64,000 bases of DNA from Hyphomicrobiales bacterium (GCA_900465685.1 UEGR01000012.1:124001-188000), one strand, 5' to 3'. Numbered from the stretch's first letter, positions 9,671 to 19,138 are shown. Program-made: numbers and translations. Notes: generated from the letters alone by a model not told the origin.

Positions 9671-9762
9671 GCGTTTCAATCTGCTTAAATCAGATCGGCG
9701 CTCTGGACGTTTATTTTAACGCACATCCTATCCGAAAACCGTTTCACTTTTCGGGATGTGCT
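9671..9762. repeat. Composite short dispersed repeat, copy 1
   Basis: Two modules separated by 16 bases: module A at 9671-9704 (core aaatcagatcggcgctct) and module B at 9721-9762 (core ccgaaaaccgtttcactttt, ends gggatgtgct). Both modules recur, inverted and in the same relative arrangement, at 55953-56049, and module B alone at 50795-50840. It ends about 15 bases before the fsr start codon, so it lies in the fsr leader or promoter. Confidence 0.8.
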
Positions 9763-9776
9763 CAAGGAGTAGCATT

Positions 9777-10994
9777 ATGAGCATGAGTGCTGCGCAGCAG
9801 CCGTCCAACAGCGGTGCGGACAATACGGTCCTCACCATTATATTGGCCACGAGCATGGGCCATTTCCTGAACGACATGATGCAGTCGCTCCTTCCGGCCA
9901 TCTATCCGATGCTGAAGGAGAATTACAGCCTGTCGTTCTGGCAGATCGGTCTTCTTACCTTCACCTTCCAGATGACGGCATCCATCTTGCAGCCGCTCGT
10001 CGGCATTTATACCGACCGCAAGCCGATGCCATATTCGCTGTCCTTCGGCATGGGCTGCACCCTTGTCGGCCTCGTGCTGCTGGCCACGGCGCATCATTAT
10101 TCGGTGCTGCTGATGGGCGCTGCCTGCGTCGGCTTCGGTTCGTCCGTCTTTCACCCTGAAGCTTCACGCGTTGCGCGACTGGCATCAGGCGGCAAGCACG
10201 GCTTCGCACAATCGCTGTTTCAGGTCGGCGGCAATTTCGGTTCGTCCATCGGACCGCTGCTTGCAGCTTTTGTCGTGCTGCCTTTCGGTCAGATCAGCGT
10301 TTCGTGGTTCTCGGTTGCCGCTTTGGCAGGCATGCTGCTGCTCTGGTATGTCGGCAACTGGTACAATCGCTACCGGCTGGCCAATGCCCGCAGGGCGCAG
10401 CCTGACAAGACGCTGCCGCTGCCCCGTAACCGGGTGATCGCCACCGTGGCTGTGCTCGCGCTGCTGATCTTCACCAAGTACATCTACATGGCTAGCCTGA
10501 CGAGCTACTACACCTTCTACACAATCCATCATTTTGGTGTGTCGGTGCAGACCTCGCAGATCCTGCTGTTCCTTTTCCTCGGCGCTGTCGCTGCGGGAAC
10601 GATCTTCGGCGGCCCGATCGGTGATCGCATCGGAACGCGCAAGGTGATCTGGGTGTCCATCCTCGGCGTGCTGCCATTCACTCTGGCTTTGCCCTATGCA
10701 AATCTTGAGATGACGGCTGTGCTGACGGTGATCATCGGCTTCATCCTCGCCTCCGCTTTCCCTGCCATCGTGGTCTTCGCACAGGAATTGCTTCCGGGAC
10801 GCGTGGGCATGGTGTCCGGCCTGTTCTTTGGCTTTGCCTTTGGCATGGCTGGTATTGCAGCCGCAGTTCTCGGCATCGTCGCCGACCGCAAGGGCATCGA
10901 GTTCGTCTATACGATCTGCTCGTATCTGCCTTTGCTCGGCCTTTTGACGGTCTTCCTGCCAAAGCTGGAAAAGAACCGCAAAGCAAAAGCCTGA
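9777..10994 (+). CDS. fsr: Fosmidomycin-resistance-type MFS transporter
   Basis: A 405-residue major facilitator transporter of the Fsr family, inner-membrane proton-driven efflux pumps named for fosmidomycin resistance. The N-terminus after a short tail reads GHFLNDMMQSLLPAIYPMLK, a strong family marker, followed by FQMTASILQPLVGIYTDRK (loop 2-3 region). About twelve hydrophobic segments are visible. ATG at 9777 is preceded by AAGGAG with seven-base spacing. It is divergent from the AraC regulator. The true substrate may differ from fosmidomycin. Confidence 0.92.
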   Translation: MSMSAAQQPSNSGADNTVLTIILATSMGHFLNDMMQSLLPAIYPMLKENYSLSFWQIGLLTFTFQMTASILQPLVGIYTDRKPMPYSLSFGMGCTLVGLVLLATAHHYSVLLMGAACVGFGSSVFHPEASRVARLASGGKHGFAQSLFQVGGNFGSSIGPLLAAFVVLPFGQISVSWFSVAALAGMLLLWYVGNWYNRYRLANARRAQPDKTLPLPRNRVIATVAVLALLIFTKYIYMASLTSYYTFYTIHHFGVSVQTSQILLFLFLGAVAAGTIFGGPIGDRIGTRKVIWVSILGVLPFTLALPYANLEMTAVLTVIIGFILASAFPAIVVFAQELLPGRVGMVSGLFFGFAFGMAGIAAAVLGIVADRKGIEFVYTICSYLPLLGLLTVFLPKLEKNRKAKA

Positions 10995-11006
10995 ATCTGA
11001 AAAGGT

Positions 11007-11053
11007 TCCCCCGAAAGGGGGAGCGCCGCACGTCCCCCAACGGCGGCGCTCCC
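11007..11053 (+). terminator. Two overlapping hairpins after fsr
   Basis: Twelve bases past the fsr stop, TCCCCC-GAAA-GGGGGA (11007-11022) forms a tight hairpin whose 3' arm is also the start of a second perfect 11-bp stem, gggagcgccgc (11019-11029) with gcggcgctccc (11043-11053). The two structures exclude each other. There is no clear run of T after either, so a rho-independent terminator is possible but not certain. Confidence 0.45.
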
Positions 11054-11133
11054 ATGCCACTGACCTTCTTGACGGCCCGGTACAGCGGCATTTCTGAAAC
11101 GGCTCTTCTGGAACCGCTCAATCAGGCTATTTG

Positions 11134-11187
11134 TTTTTGCGCATTATCCTAAGCAAAACCGCTACGCACTTTTGCTGGAAATGCTCT
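11134..11187. repeat. Short dispersed repeat, module C copy 1
   Basis: A 54-base unit beginning tttttgcgcattatcc and ending gctggaaatgctct, almost identical to 44235-44289 and, inverted, to 62622-62674. It lies between the convergent fsr and hemN genes, ten bases from the hemN stop. Such units are common intergenic repeats in Rhizobiales genomes. Confidence 0.8.
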
Positions 11188-11197
11188 AGGCGCAGGA

Positions 11198-12532
11198 TCA
11201 AACGGCGAAGCTGAAGCCCTGCACCGTTTCCCTGCGAAATTCATCAAAGGCAGCCGCCACGAGGCGGATCAGCGGCTTGCCGTCTTCGGTAGCGCGGATG
11301 ACGCTCCCCTTCACATCGACCAGACCATCGGCCACCAGCGGGCGCAGCAAGGCGAGTTCGTCGGAGAACTCCATACCAGGCGCCACTTCATCCAGATCAA
11401 CCTGAAAATTGCACATCAGATCGGTAATGATTGCCGCACGCAGGCGGTCGCTTTCGCGCATCGTATAGCCACGCATCGTGGCAAGTTCGCCCGCATCGAC
11501 CTTCTTGCGATACTGCCCGATATCCGGAATGTTCTGCGCGTAACCACCCGGAAACTGCGAAATGGATGAAGGACCTAAGCCGATCAGCGTCTGGCTTCTA
11601 TCGGTCGTATAGCCCTGAAAATTGCGGTGCAACAGGCCCTTACGGGCAGCAACGGCCAGCGCGTCCTGCGGCAAAGCATAGTGATCGATACCCACCGGCT
11701 CGTAGCCGAGACCGGAGAAACATTCGGCGACAACACGCGACTGCGCAAAGCGTTCTTCCGCATCCGGCAGCAGGCTAGCATCGATCAGACGCTGATTGGC
11801 GCGTCGCTGCGGCAGATGTGCATAGCCATAGCAGGCAACACGGTCCGGACGGAGCGAGGCCACCGTTGCGCAAGTGCGGCGTAAACTATCCACCGTCTGC
11901 ATCGGCAAGCCGTAGATGAGATCAAAATTGATCTTTTCGATCCCTTCGCCACGCAGAAGCCACGTGGCGTCCGACACGGTTTCCATCATCTGTACCCGGC
12001 CAATGGCCTTCTGCACGCGAACATCCACATCCTGAATGCCAAGGCTGGCCCGGTTGACACCCATGAATGCCAGCGTCCTGACGAGGTCCGGCGTAACCGT
12101 GCGCGGATCAAGTTCGATCGCATGTTCCATCGTCGGCGAAAACTCAAATACCGAACGCAAGGCGGTGATGATTTCAAGAAACTGGGAAGAATTCAGAATA
12201 GATGGCGTTCCGCCACCCCAATGCAGATGGGTGACGCGCGGACGGCCGGTCAGCACATGACCCACCGTCTCGATTTCATTCAAAAGCGAATGATAGAAGC
12301 TCTCGACGACATCGTCGCGAATGGCGACCTTGGCATGGCAGCCGCAGTAATAGCAAAGCTGCTTGCAGTAAGGCACGTGGATATAGAGCGAAATGCCCTC
12401 TCCCGGACCGATCTGGCGCAGCCAGCGTTGCGTGGTCTCGGGCTCGAAGGGAACGAAATCGGCTGCGGTCGGAAAGGACGTGTAGCGAGGAACGGCCAGT
12501 GCTGCGTAAAGCTTTATCGTTTCTTCATGCAT
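11198..12532 (-). CDS. hemN: Oxygen-independent coproporphyrinogen III oxidase
   Basis: A 444-residue radical SAM enzyme that decarboxylates coproporphyrinogen III to protoporphyrinogen IX without oxygen. The [4Fe-4S] motif CxxxCxxC is at Cys56, Cys60 and Cys63, with Cys65 following, in VPYCKQLCYYCGCHAK; HLHWGGGTPS and the DLIYGLP stretch match HemN. The start at 12532 (MHEETIKLYA) gives the normal family length; the upstream open frame lacks homologous character. It lies downstream of fnrN on the same strand, with an FNR box in the gap. Confidence 0.95.
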   Translation of the reverse strand: MHEETIKLYAALAVPRYTSFPTAADFVPFEPETTQRWLRQIGPGEGISLYIHVPYCKQLCYYCGCHAKVAIRDDVVESFYHSLLNEIETVGHVLTGRPRVTHLHWGGGTPSILNSSQFLEIITALRSVFEFSPTMEHAIELDPRTVTPDLVRTLAFMGVNRASLGIQDVDVRVQKAIGRVQMMETVSDATWLLRGEGIEKINFDLIYGLPMQTVDSLRRTCATVASLRPDRVACYGYAHLPQRRANQRLIDASLLPDAEERFAQSRVVAECFSGLGYEPVGIDHYALPQDALAVAARKGLLHRNFQGYTTDRSQTLIGLGPSSISQFPGGYAQNIPDIGQYRKKVDAGELATMRGYTMRESDRLRAAIITDLMCNFQVDLDEVAPGMEFSDELALLRPLVADGLVDVKGSVIRATEDGKPLIRLVAAAFDEFRRETVQGFSFAV

Positions 12533-12788
12533 GGCGCGTCCACCTCGCGCGGTGCGCGGACTGGCGAAGCTCTGCCAGAGCGAATGGAGAAGCTGATGCC
12601 GGACCCCGAATTGCAGCCTGCGGCACTGGACGGCATGAGGCGGCAAGGCACCCCGCATGAATGACAGCCAATGTTGCAGTGACCAGACACAAGAGCACCC
12701 GTCTTTCTCCCCATTCACCGCGCGGCCGTCCCTTTGTAGCCGCATCAATCTTTACGGTAGAAATTACAGGGCAAAGCGGCACCCCGCA

Positions 12789-12802
12789 TTGATTTGAATC
12801 AA
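12789..12802 (-). promoter_or_regulatory. FNR/FnrN binding site (anaerobox)
   Basis: TTGATTTGAATCAA is a perfect inverted repeat matching the FNR/FixK consensus TTGAT-N4-ATCAA. It lies in the 316-base gap between fnrN and hemN, about 260 bases upstream of the hemN start. FNR-type regulators usually activate from such sites under low oxygen, so hemN is very likely a direct FnrN target. I see no other structure I can name in the gap. Confidence 0.85.
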
Positions 12803-12848
12803 CGGGTGACGATGAATGAGCAGAGGATTGGGAGTGTGAGGCGTTAGA

Positions 12849-13598
12849 CTAGAACGCGTCCAGATCCATGCCCGCAACAGCTGCGAGCGAACGGCGCGAC
12901 ATGATCTCGACCGTGTTGGCATCAATGAGCTGGATCAGCCCCTGGCTCTTGAGCTTGGTGAAGCTGCGGCTCACCGTTTCAATGGTGAGACCGAGATAAT
13001 CCGCAATATCCGTGCGGTTCATCGACAGATGCACGGGATTGGCGCGTTCTCCGCGCTTTTCAGCACGCGCCGAGAGAACCAGCAGGAAGCTTGCAAGCTT
13101 CTCCACCGGCGCGAGACGACCAAGAACAAGCTGGTTGTCGCGTGCTGTGCGTAGCGCGGCGCGGGTCATCTGGTGCAGTCTTTCCTTGAGCTTTGGAAAG
13201 CGCTCCATCAGATTGTCCATTTCCTTCGTGGAAAAGGCGCAGAGCACCGAAGGCACGACCGCTTCCGCAGACTGCGAATAGACGTCATCATCGGCGAGAC
13301 CGAGATAATCTCCTGGGAACAGGAAGCCCGCGATCTGGCGGCGCCCGTCCGGCAGAGAAGTGTAGATGCGCAACATGCCGGAGGTCAGGCTGTATACCCG
13401 AGCCTTAGGCTCCCCCTCCTCCACCAGCATCTCGTTCGCATCCAGCCTTCTGGACGTCATGATCGCTTCCAGCGCGCCGAGATCACCATCGTCGAGCGCA
13501 GCGCAAACCGCCATCCGACGCACATCGCAGTCGACACAAATGCCGCACGGCGCGCGAAACGGTGATTTCGGATCGAAAACTACAGACGTTACAGCCAC
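12849..13598 (-). CDS. fnrN: Crp/Fnr-family regulator, FnrN type
   Basis: A 249-residue oxygen-responsive regulator. The N-terminus has Cys18, Cys21, Cys24 and Cys32 (PCGICVDC...MAVC) and an internal Cys120, fitting a [4Fe-4S]-sensing FNR rather than a cysteine-free FixK. The cyclic-nucleotide-binding-like beta roll follows, then the Crp helix-turn-helix NRTDIADYLGLTIETVSRSF. It is upstream of hemN with an FNR box between them. I see no clear FNR box in its own 198-base upstream gap. Confidence 0.93.
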   Translation of the reverse strand: MAVTSVVFDPKSPFRAPCGICVDCDVRRMAVCAALDDGDLGALEAIMTSRRLDANEMLVEEGEPKARVYSLTSGMLRIYTSLPDGRRQIAGFLFPGDYLGLADDDVYSQSAEAVVPSVLCAFSTKEMDNLMERFPKLKERLHQMTRAALRTARDNQLVLGRLAPVEKLASFLLVLSARAEKRGERANPVHLSMNRTDIADYLGLTIETVSRSFTKLKSQGLIQLIDANTVEIMSRRSLAAVAGMDLDAF

Positions 13599-13796
13599 GA
13601 TGGATTTTCCTGTCGGCAGAACTGAACGAATTCTCTCGTTAACGGCAGAGAGTACGTAAACCTAAGGTCATTCGTAAAGAGAAATTTCGCCGCAGAGCTG
13701 TAATAGCTCTGCAACGTCAACTTTTACATTATATCCCGCCAGAAAGTCTTATAAAATACGCTGTTACTAATACACTTTCTGGCAAAAAAAACACGA

Positions 13797-14375
13797 TCAG
13801 ATGTTGCGGCTGCCCGGTTTGATCGCCGGGATCGCGGCCAGTTCCGGTGGCAGATTGTCAGCCGGATAAGCAGGCACTTCATATTCCGCAAGAGCGATCA
13901 GCTTGGTGCCGACATCCGCCTTACCGGCAGAGCGGTCAACGATGCAGGCCGCCGCCACAACTTCGATGCCGAGTTCCTTCATGCATTCGATGGTTTCGCG
14001 GATCGACAGGCCCGTCGTCACGATATCTTCCACGATCACGACGCGTGCACCCTTGGGCACATCGAAACGGCGCAAACGGAAGACACCGTTTTCGCGCTCG
14101 ACCCACACCGACGGGACGCCAAGGTGACGCGACGTTTCGTAAGACGGGATCAGACCGCCAATGGCTGGACCGACGACATAGTCGATGGGGCCGAGATTTG
14201 CCGCCTTGATCTTCTCAGCCAGCGCCTTGCAGAGCTTTTCCGTCTTGTCGGCATGCATGAACACGCGCGCCTTTTGCAGAAAAATGGGGCTGCGAAGGCC
14301 GGAAGTGAGAATAAAATGGCCTTCGAGGATCGCTCCCGCTTCGCGGAAAACGGCAAGCACGCCTTCGGTGTTCAT
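13797..14375 (-). CDS. pyrE: Orotate phosphoribosyltransferase
   Basis: A 192-residue OPRTase joining orotate and PRPP to form OMP in pyrimidine synthesis. The PRPP-binding motif [14 protein letters not shown] is intact, and [16 protein letters not shown] and GPAIGGLIP match the family. It starts seven bases after rsh ends, so the two are almost certainly one transcript. Confidence 0.96.
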   Translation of the reverse strand: MNTEGVLAVFREAGAILEGHFILTSGLRSPIFLQKARVFMHADKTEKLCKALAEKIKAANLGPIDYVVGPAIGGLIPSYETSRHLGVPSVWVERENGVFRLRRFDVPKGARVVIVEDIVTTGLSIRETIECMKELGIEVVAAACIVDRSAGKADVGTKLIALAEYEVPAYPADNLPPELAAIPAIKPGSRNI

Positions 14376-14382
14376 CTTGGTC

Positions 14383-16638
14383 CTATCCGTTCACGCGCTT
14401 TGCGCCGCTGACGCTCGCGCTTTCTTTCAATTGGGAAATGATGCGGTTGAGGTGTTTCAGATCCCACACTTCAACGTCGATGATCATTTCGGTAAAGTCC
14501 GGTGCTGTGCGCACCATGGAGAGATTGTGAATATTGGCGTCATTGGCCGCAACAATCTGGGCAATCTCCGCCAGCGAGCCCGGCGAATTGATCGCAGAAA
14601 CGCTGACGCGGGCCGGGAAACGCTCATGCATCGTTTCGTCAATATCCCAGCGCACATCGATCCAGCGTTCCGGCTGATCGTCATAGGCGGTCAGCGCCGG
14701 TGACTGGATCGGGTAGATCGTAATACCGGCGCCCGGCTGGAGAATGCCCACGATGCGGTCGCCCGGAACAGCACCTTCAGGCGCAAACCGCACCGGCAGA
14801 TCGGAGTTGGTGCCGCGGATCGGCAAAGCACGTTTGCCCGGCTTCGGTGCAGTTTCCTGATCCTTGTCTTTGCCGCCTTCCGGATCTTCGCTGCCTTCAG
14901 GCACCTTAAAGATCATGCCAGCGGCGTTCTGGATATTGAACCAACCCTTCTCACCAGTCTTGGCGGGGCTGTTTTGCGAGGTGACGCGAGTATCCTGATA
15001 ATCGGGATAAACGGCTTTCACGACATCGGTGGACGGCAGTTCACCGCGCCCAACGGCGGCCAGCACATCCTCAACATCCTTGCGCGCCAGACGCGGCAGG
15101 CCCGGCTTCAAAATATCCTTGCTGAATGGCTTTCCGGCGCGCTCGAAGGCGCGTTCCAGAATGCGCATGCCAAGACCAGAATATTGCTTGCGAACAGCCG
15201 AACGCGTTGCACGACGGATGGCGGCACGCGCCTTGCCGGTTGCAACCAGAGATTCCCACGCCGCGGGCGGCACCTGCGCCTTGGAGCGGATGATATCCAC
15301 TTCGTCGCCGTTTTTCAGCTCGGTCATCAGCGGCATGATGCGGCCATTGACCTTTGCGCCGACACAGCTGTCGCCAATATCGGTGTGAACTGCATAGGCG
15401 AAATCGATCGGCGTCGCACCGCGCGGCAGTGCAATCAGGCGGCCTTTCGGCGTAAAACAGAAAACCTGATCCTGAAACAGTTCCAGCTTGGTGTGTTCCA
15501 GAAACTCTTCCGGATTGTCACCTTCGGAAAGCTGTTCGATGGTCTGGCGCAGCCAGGCATATGCATTGGTTTCGGTCGAAATCGCATGCGGATTGTTGCC
15601 GCTGCCGCGATCCTTATAGATCGAATGCGCAGCCACACCGAATTCGGCGATTTCATCCATCGCACGGGTGCGGATTTGCAGTTCGATACGCTGGCGCGAC
15701 GGCCCGATGATGGTCGTGTGTACCGAACGGTAATCGTTCTGCTTCGGCGTCGAGATATAATCCTTGAAACGCCCCGGCACCATCGACCATGTCGTATGGA
15801 TCAACCCCAGCGCCCGGTAGCAGTCCTGCACCGTATCGACCATGACGCGGAAGCCAAAAATGTCGGAGAGCTGCTCAAAGGACAGGCCCTTGGTTTCCAT
15901 CTTGCGGAACACCGACCAGGCCTTCTTCTGGCGGCTTTTGACGCTGGCCTTGATGCCGTTTTTCTCGAATATCTCGGATAGATCCTTTTCGATCTTCTGC
16001 AGAAGACCACGGTTCTTTTCCAGAAGTTCGGCCAGACGGTCCGTGACCGCACGCCATGCATCGGGATTGATATAACGGAAAGCCAGCTCTTCCAGCTCTT
16101 CGCGCATGTCCTGCATACCCATGCGGCCAGCAAGCGGCGCATAGATATCCATGGTTTCTTCGGCGATACGCAGACGCTTGTCCTCGCGCATCACACCGAG
16201 CGTGCGCATATTGTGCAAACGGTCGGCGAGCTTCACCAGAAGCACGCGGACATCTTCGGAAATGGCCAGAAGCAATTTGCGCAGATTTTCTGCCTGCACC
16301 GCCTTCTTGGAAACCAGATCGAGCTTTTTGAGCTTGGTCAGACCTTCGACGAGCTTGCCGATTTCCGGCCCGAACAGTTGATCAATCTCCTGACGGGTCG
16401 CGGTCGTGTCTTCGATGGTGTCGTGCAGAAGCGCGATGGCAATCGTCGCCTCATCGAGATGCATGTCGGTGAGGATAGCCGCGACTTCGAGAGGATGGGA
16501 GAAATAAGGGTCGCCGGAAGCACGTTTCTGGCTGCCATGTTTCTGCATGGCATAGACATATGCCTTGTTGAGAAGCGCCTCGTTTACATCCGGCTTGTAT
16601 CGCTGCACACGCTCCACAAGCTCATACTGGCGCATCAT
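14383..16638 (-). CDS. rsh: Bifunctional (p)ppGpp synthetase/hydrolase Rsh
   Basis: A 751-residue RelA/SpoT homologue controlling (p)ppGpp. The N-terminal hydrolase HD domain is intact (His72-Asp73 and Glu76-Asp77 in LLHDTIEDT), the synthetase domain has [10 protein letters not shown] and the [19 protein letters not shown] stretch, a TGS domain starts near residue 390 ([19 protein letters not shown]), and a C-terminal ACT domain ends the protein. Both catalytic halves look functional, as expected where one enzyme does both jobs. GAGGAG lies about ten bases before the ATG. pyrE follows closely. Confidence 0.96.
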   Translation of the reverse strand: MMRQYELVERVQRYKPDVNEALLNKAYVYAMQKHGSQKRASGDPYFSHPLEVAAILTDMHLDEATIAIALLHDTIEDTTATRQEIDQLFGPEIGKLVEGLTKLKKLDLVSKKAVQAENLRKLLLAISEDVRVLLVKLADRLHNMRTLGVMREDKRLRIAEETMDIYAPLAGRMGMQDMREELEELAFRYINPDAWRAVTDRLAELLEKNRGLLQKIEKDLSEIFEKNGIKASVKSRQKKAWSVFRKMETKGLSFEQLSDIFGFRVMVDTVQDCYRALGLIHTTWSMVPGRFKDYISTPKQNDYRSVHTTIIGPSRQRIELQIRTRAMDEIAEFGVAAHSIYKDRGSGNNPHAISTETNAYAWLRQTIEQLSEGDNPEEFLEHTKLELFQDQVFCFTPKGRLIALPRGATPIDFAYAVHTDIGDSCVGAKVNGRIMPLMTELKNGDEVDIIRSKAQVPPAAWESLVATGKARAAIRRATRSAVRKQYSGLGMRILERAFERAGKPFSKDILKPGLPRLARKDVEDVLAAVGRGELPSTDVVKAVYPDYQDTRVTSQNSPAKTGEKGWFNIQNAAGMIFKVPEGSEDPEGGKDKDQETAPKPGKRALPIRGTNSDLPVRFAPEGAVPGDRIVGILQPGAGITIYPIQSPALTAYDDQPERWIDVRWDIDETMHERFPARVSVSAINSPGSLAEIAQIVAANDANIHNLSMVRTAPDFTEMIIDVEVWDLKHLNRIISQLKESASVSGAKRVNG

Positions 16639-16835
16639 CTACAACAACTCCTCAAACCAATGCCGGGCGATCGGCGGCCATATAGCGACACCTAAACACC
16701 CCAATCGAGCACAACTTCGCAAATTATCGAGTGTTTTGCGAGCTTTAGCACCGATTATCTGCCAACAGGATTAATTTCAGACAGAAATTGACTTCCTGCA
16801 AGCCGCCGCAGCGATCATTTTATGTTCACGCGCGT

Positions 16836-16872
16836 AAAAATACGCGCCGCAGCCCGATGAGCCGCAGCGCGT
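16836..16872 (-). terminator. Rho-independent terminator after rpoZ
   Basis: On the minus strand a 12-bp G+C-rich stem (16842-16853 with 16861-16872, two G-U pairs, seven-base loop) is followed by ATTTTTA. It lies 27 bases past the rpoZ stop. Confidence 0.8.
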
Positions 16873-16898
16873 GTATAAATGGATAACCCGAACGAAAC

Positions 16899-17303
16899 TT
16901 AGAAGTCGTCGTTCTTTTCCGGGGCAACCAGACCTTCGATACCGGCCAGAAGCTCTTCTTCCGACATGCGGTCGAAAGACACGACATCTTCCTCGGCAGC
17001 TTCGGCAATGCCTTCAACCAGCTCGTCGGACGACGAGGTGATCTGGGCCGGAGCAGCAGCTTCCGGCTCGTCCACTTCCACATGCTTCTGCAGCGAGTGG
17101 ATCAGGTCTTCCTTCAGATCGTCCGGCGAAAGCGTTTCATCGGCGATTTCGCGCAATGCAACGACCGGGTTCTTATCATTGTCGCGGTCGACAGTGATCG
17201 AAGCGCCCTGGGAAATCTGGCGGGCGCGATGACCGGCGAGCAGAACCAGCTCGAATCGGTTCTCGACTTTGTCTACGCAGTCCTCAACGGTGACGCGGGC
17301 CAT
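16899..17303 (-). CDS. rpoZ: DNA-directed RNA polymerase omega subunit
   Basis: A 134-residue omega subunit, which aids assembly of RNA polymerase and contributes to ppGpp binding. The N-terminus [20 protein letters not shown] and RARQISQG are diagnostic; the C-terminal half is an acidic, Glu-rich extension typical of alphaproteobacteria. It lies upstream of rsh on the same strand but is separated from it by a terminator and 260 bases. Confidence 0.96.
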   Translation of the reverse strand: MARVTVEDCVDKVENRFELVLLAGHRARQISQGASITVDRDNDKNPVVALREIADETLSPDDLKEDLIHSLQKHVEVDEPEAAAPAQITSSSDELVEGIAEAAEEDVVSFDRMSEEELLAGIEGLVAPEKNDDF

Positions 17304-17703
17304 ACGCGGTCCCTTTCATTTTCGAACTTTAACGGATTTTTTCTGCACATAACGCCTGTTGGGCGAAATTACAAGCTAAAGCGGGATTATAGGCGTCAAA
17401 TAGCCCTTATCCGCTCTTATGTCCCCGATTTTAAACGATATACCGCACATTATCTCATTGCGGTTCAGAATGGAACAATATTAACTAGACCACAACTCGT
17501 TCACATATCTGAATTGCTACACAAGGTAAATTAGCTCACTAAAATAACAACCTATGGTTGCTTGTTTTTCTATAATATGTCCTTAGAAACGCTATAAACG
17601 CTATTGGTAGAAATATTTCGCCAGCCGACGTTTGTGAAACAAATCTGAATACGCGGTCGACGGTCCACACTCCCGTTAGGCTGTAGAGTGGATATATTGC
17701 ACG
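17304..17703. other. A+T-rich gap between divergent rpoZ and NYN gene
   Basis: A 400-base stretch visibly richer in A and T than its flanks. It must carry the divergent promoters of rpoZ and the NYN-domain gene. Close to the latter, tccacactc and gagtgga can pair (around 17664-17694). I see no open frame with coding character and no RNA gene I can name. Confidence 0.5.
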
Positions 17704-18279
17704 ATGTTCGATTCTCGTGAAAAAATTGCGCTTTTTATTGATGGCGCCAATTTATATGCAGCATCCAAGACCCTGGGCTTTGACATCGATTACCGCAAGC
17801 TTCTGAAGGCATTTCAGAAGCGTGGTTATCTGCTGCGCGCATATTACTATACTGCGCTTGTTGAAGATCAGGAATATTCGTCGATCCGTCCACTGATCGA
17901 CTGGCTGGATTACAATGGCTACAAGGTAGTCACCAAAGCCGCCAAGGAATTCACCGATTCGACTGGCCGCCGCAAGGTGAAGGGCAACATGGACATCGAA
18001 CTCACCGTCGATGCCATGCAGCTGACCGACACGGTTGACCATTTCGTCATCTTCTCCGGCGACGGTGATTTCCGTTCGCTTGCAGAAGCCCTGCAGCGCA
18101 AGGGCCGCAAGGTGTCCGTGGTTTCCACGCTGACCACCCAGCCCGCGATGATTTCCGATGAACTGCGCCGTCAGGCCGATCATTTCATCGATCTCGTTTC
18201 GCTGAAGGCTGAAATCGGTCGTGACCCGTCTGAGCGCGCACCGCGCCGCCAGGACGACGATCTCGACGAAGGCTATTGA
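17704..18279 (+). CDS. NYN-domain (LabA/DUF88) protein
   Basis: A 191-residue NYN-domain protein, a PIN-like nuclease fold. Conserved acidic and polar residues are present: FIDGANLY with Asp and Asn near residues 13-16, the NMDIELTVDAMQL helix with two Asp, and FSGDGDFRSL. Members are thought to cleave or process RNA; close relatives include LabA. The C-terminal tail (from about 165) is charged and probably disordered. It is monocistronic, with a strong terminator 88 bases downstream. Confidence 0.87.
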   Translation: MFDSREKIALFIDGANLYAASKTLGFDIDYRKLLKAFQKRGYLLRAYYYTALVEDQEYSSIRPLIDWLDYNGYKVVTKAAKEFTDSTGRRKVKGNMDIELTVDAMQLTDTVDHFVIFSGDGDFRSLAEALQRKGRKVSVVSTLTTQPAMISDELRRQADHFIDLVSLKAEIGRDPSERAPRRQDDDLDEGY

Positions 18280-18366
18280 TACCAGTCAGGGCTCGAAACC
18301 GAGCCCTCTTCGAACTGCGCATCGTTGCGGTTCGCTTATAAGAATATCCACTCTTAAGCATGAATC

Positions 18367-18394
18367 AAAAGAGCGCCTCACGGCGCTCTTTTTT
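18367..18394 (+). terminator. Rho-independent terminator after the NYN gene
   Basis: A perfect 11-bp stem (18367-18377 with 18382-18392), TCAC loop, ending in six T. A smaller hairpin, agggctc/gagccct at 18288-18307, lies just after the stop codon. Confidence 0.88.
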
Positions 18395-18403
18395 GTTGGA
18401 ATA

Positions 18404-18546
18404 AGAGCCTGAATCAAAAAGCGGTATGTGTGTGCGAAAATGGTGATTTTCGAGTACCGGAGCGGAGCGTACTATTGGTACGTGAGCACCGGAATGTAGA
18501 AAATTGCCATTTGCAGCCACACAGAACGACTTTTGGAACAGGCTCT
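18404..18546. repeat. 143-bp imperfect palindromic element
   Basis: The stretch is bounded by agagcctg and caggctct and is symmetric about 18475 (cgtac-tattg-gtacg centre). Inner arms such as gcgaaaatggtgattttcg and gaaaattgccatttgc pair imperfectly throughout. No coding frame fits. Size and symmetry recall the palindromic Bru-RS elements of Brucella, but I cannot confirm identity. It lies between the NYN-gene terminator and the end of smpB. Confidence 0.75.
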
Positions 18547-18550
18547 AAGG

Positions 18551-19027
18551 TCAGCCCCGATCGCGGAGCAAACGTGCCTTTTCACGACCCCAGTCGCGTT
18601 TCTTTTCCGTCTCGCGCTTGTCGTGGTTCTTCTTGCCGCGTGCGACGGCCAGCTCCAGCTTCGCGCGTCCGCGATCATTAAAGTATAGTTTCAGCGGAAC
18701 GACAGTCATACCGTCGCGCGAGACCGAGTTGAACAGACGCGACGCTTCGCGGCGGTTGACCAGAAGCTTGCGCAAACGGCGCGGCTCGTGGTTGAAGCGA
18801 TTGCCCTGCGTATATTCCGGAATATAGGAATTGATCAGCCAGAACTCGCCATTCTCAAAGCTGGCATAGCTTTCGGCGATGTTCGACTGATTGGCGCGCA
18901 GAGACTTCACCTCGGTGCCAGTCAAAACCAGACCGGCCTCAAGCGTGTCCAAAATCTCGAAGTTGAAGCGCGCCTTGCGGTTTTCCGCGATGATCTTGCG
19001 CGCAGGGGAATTCTTCGGCTTGTTCAT
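18551..19027 (-). CDS. smpB: SsrA-binding protein SmpB
   Basis: A 158-residue SmpB, partner of tmRNA in ribosome rescue. The family start [21 protein letters not shown], the [10 protein letters not shown] motif and the basic C-terminal tail rich in Lys-Lys-x-Asp-Lys-Arg are present. The start at 19027 ([11 protein letters not shown]) gives normal length; the upstream frame runs through a terminator. Follows dapA on the same strand. Confidence 0.96.
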   Translation of the reverse strand: MNKPKNSPARKIIAENRKARFNFEILDTLEAGLVLTGTEVKSLRANQSNIAESYASFENGEFWLINSYIPEYTQGNRFNHEPRRLRKLLVNRREASRLFNSVSRDGMTVVPLKLYFNDRGRAKLELAVARGKKNHDKRETEKKRDWGREKARLLRDRG

Positions 19028-19060
19028 AACTGCACTATATAATGCGTTGCATTTAAAATG

Positions 19061-19087
19061 AAAACGCTCCCGCGACGGCGGGAGCGT
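19061..19087 (-). terminator. Rho-independent terminator after dapA
   Basis: Perfect 10-bp stem acgctcccgc/gcgggagcgt (19064-19073 with 19078-19087) with a four-base loop, followed on the minus strand by TTTCATTTT. It separates dapA from smpB. Confidence 0.8.
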
Positions 19088-19138
19088 AAAAATCACCAGC
19101 TTGCCATTTCTTCAACTGACAGCACGGCAATTGCCGGA

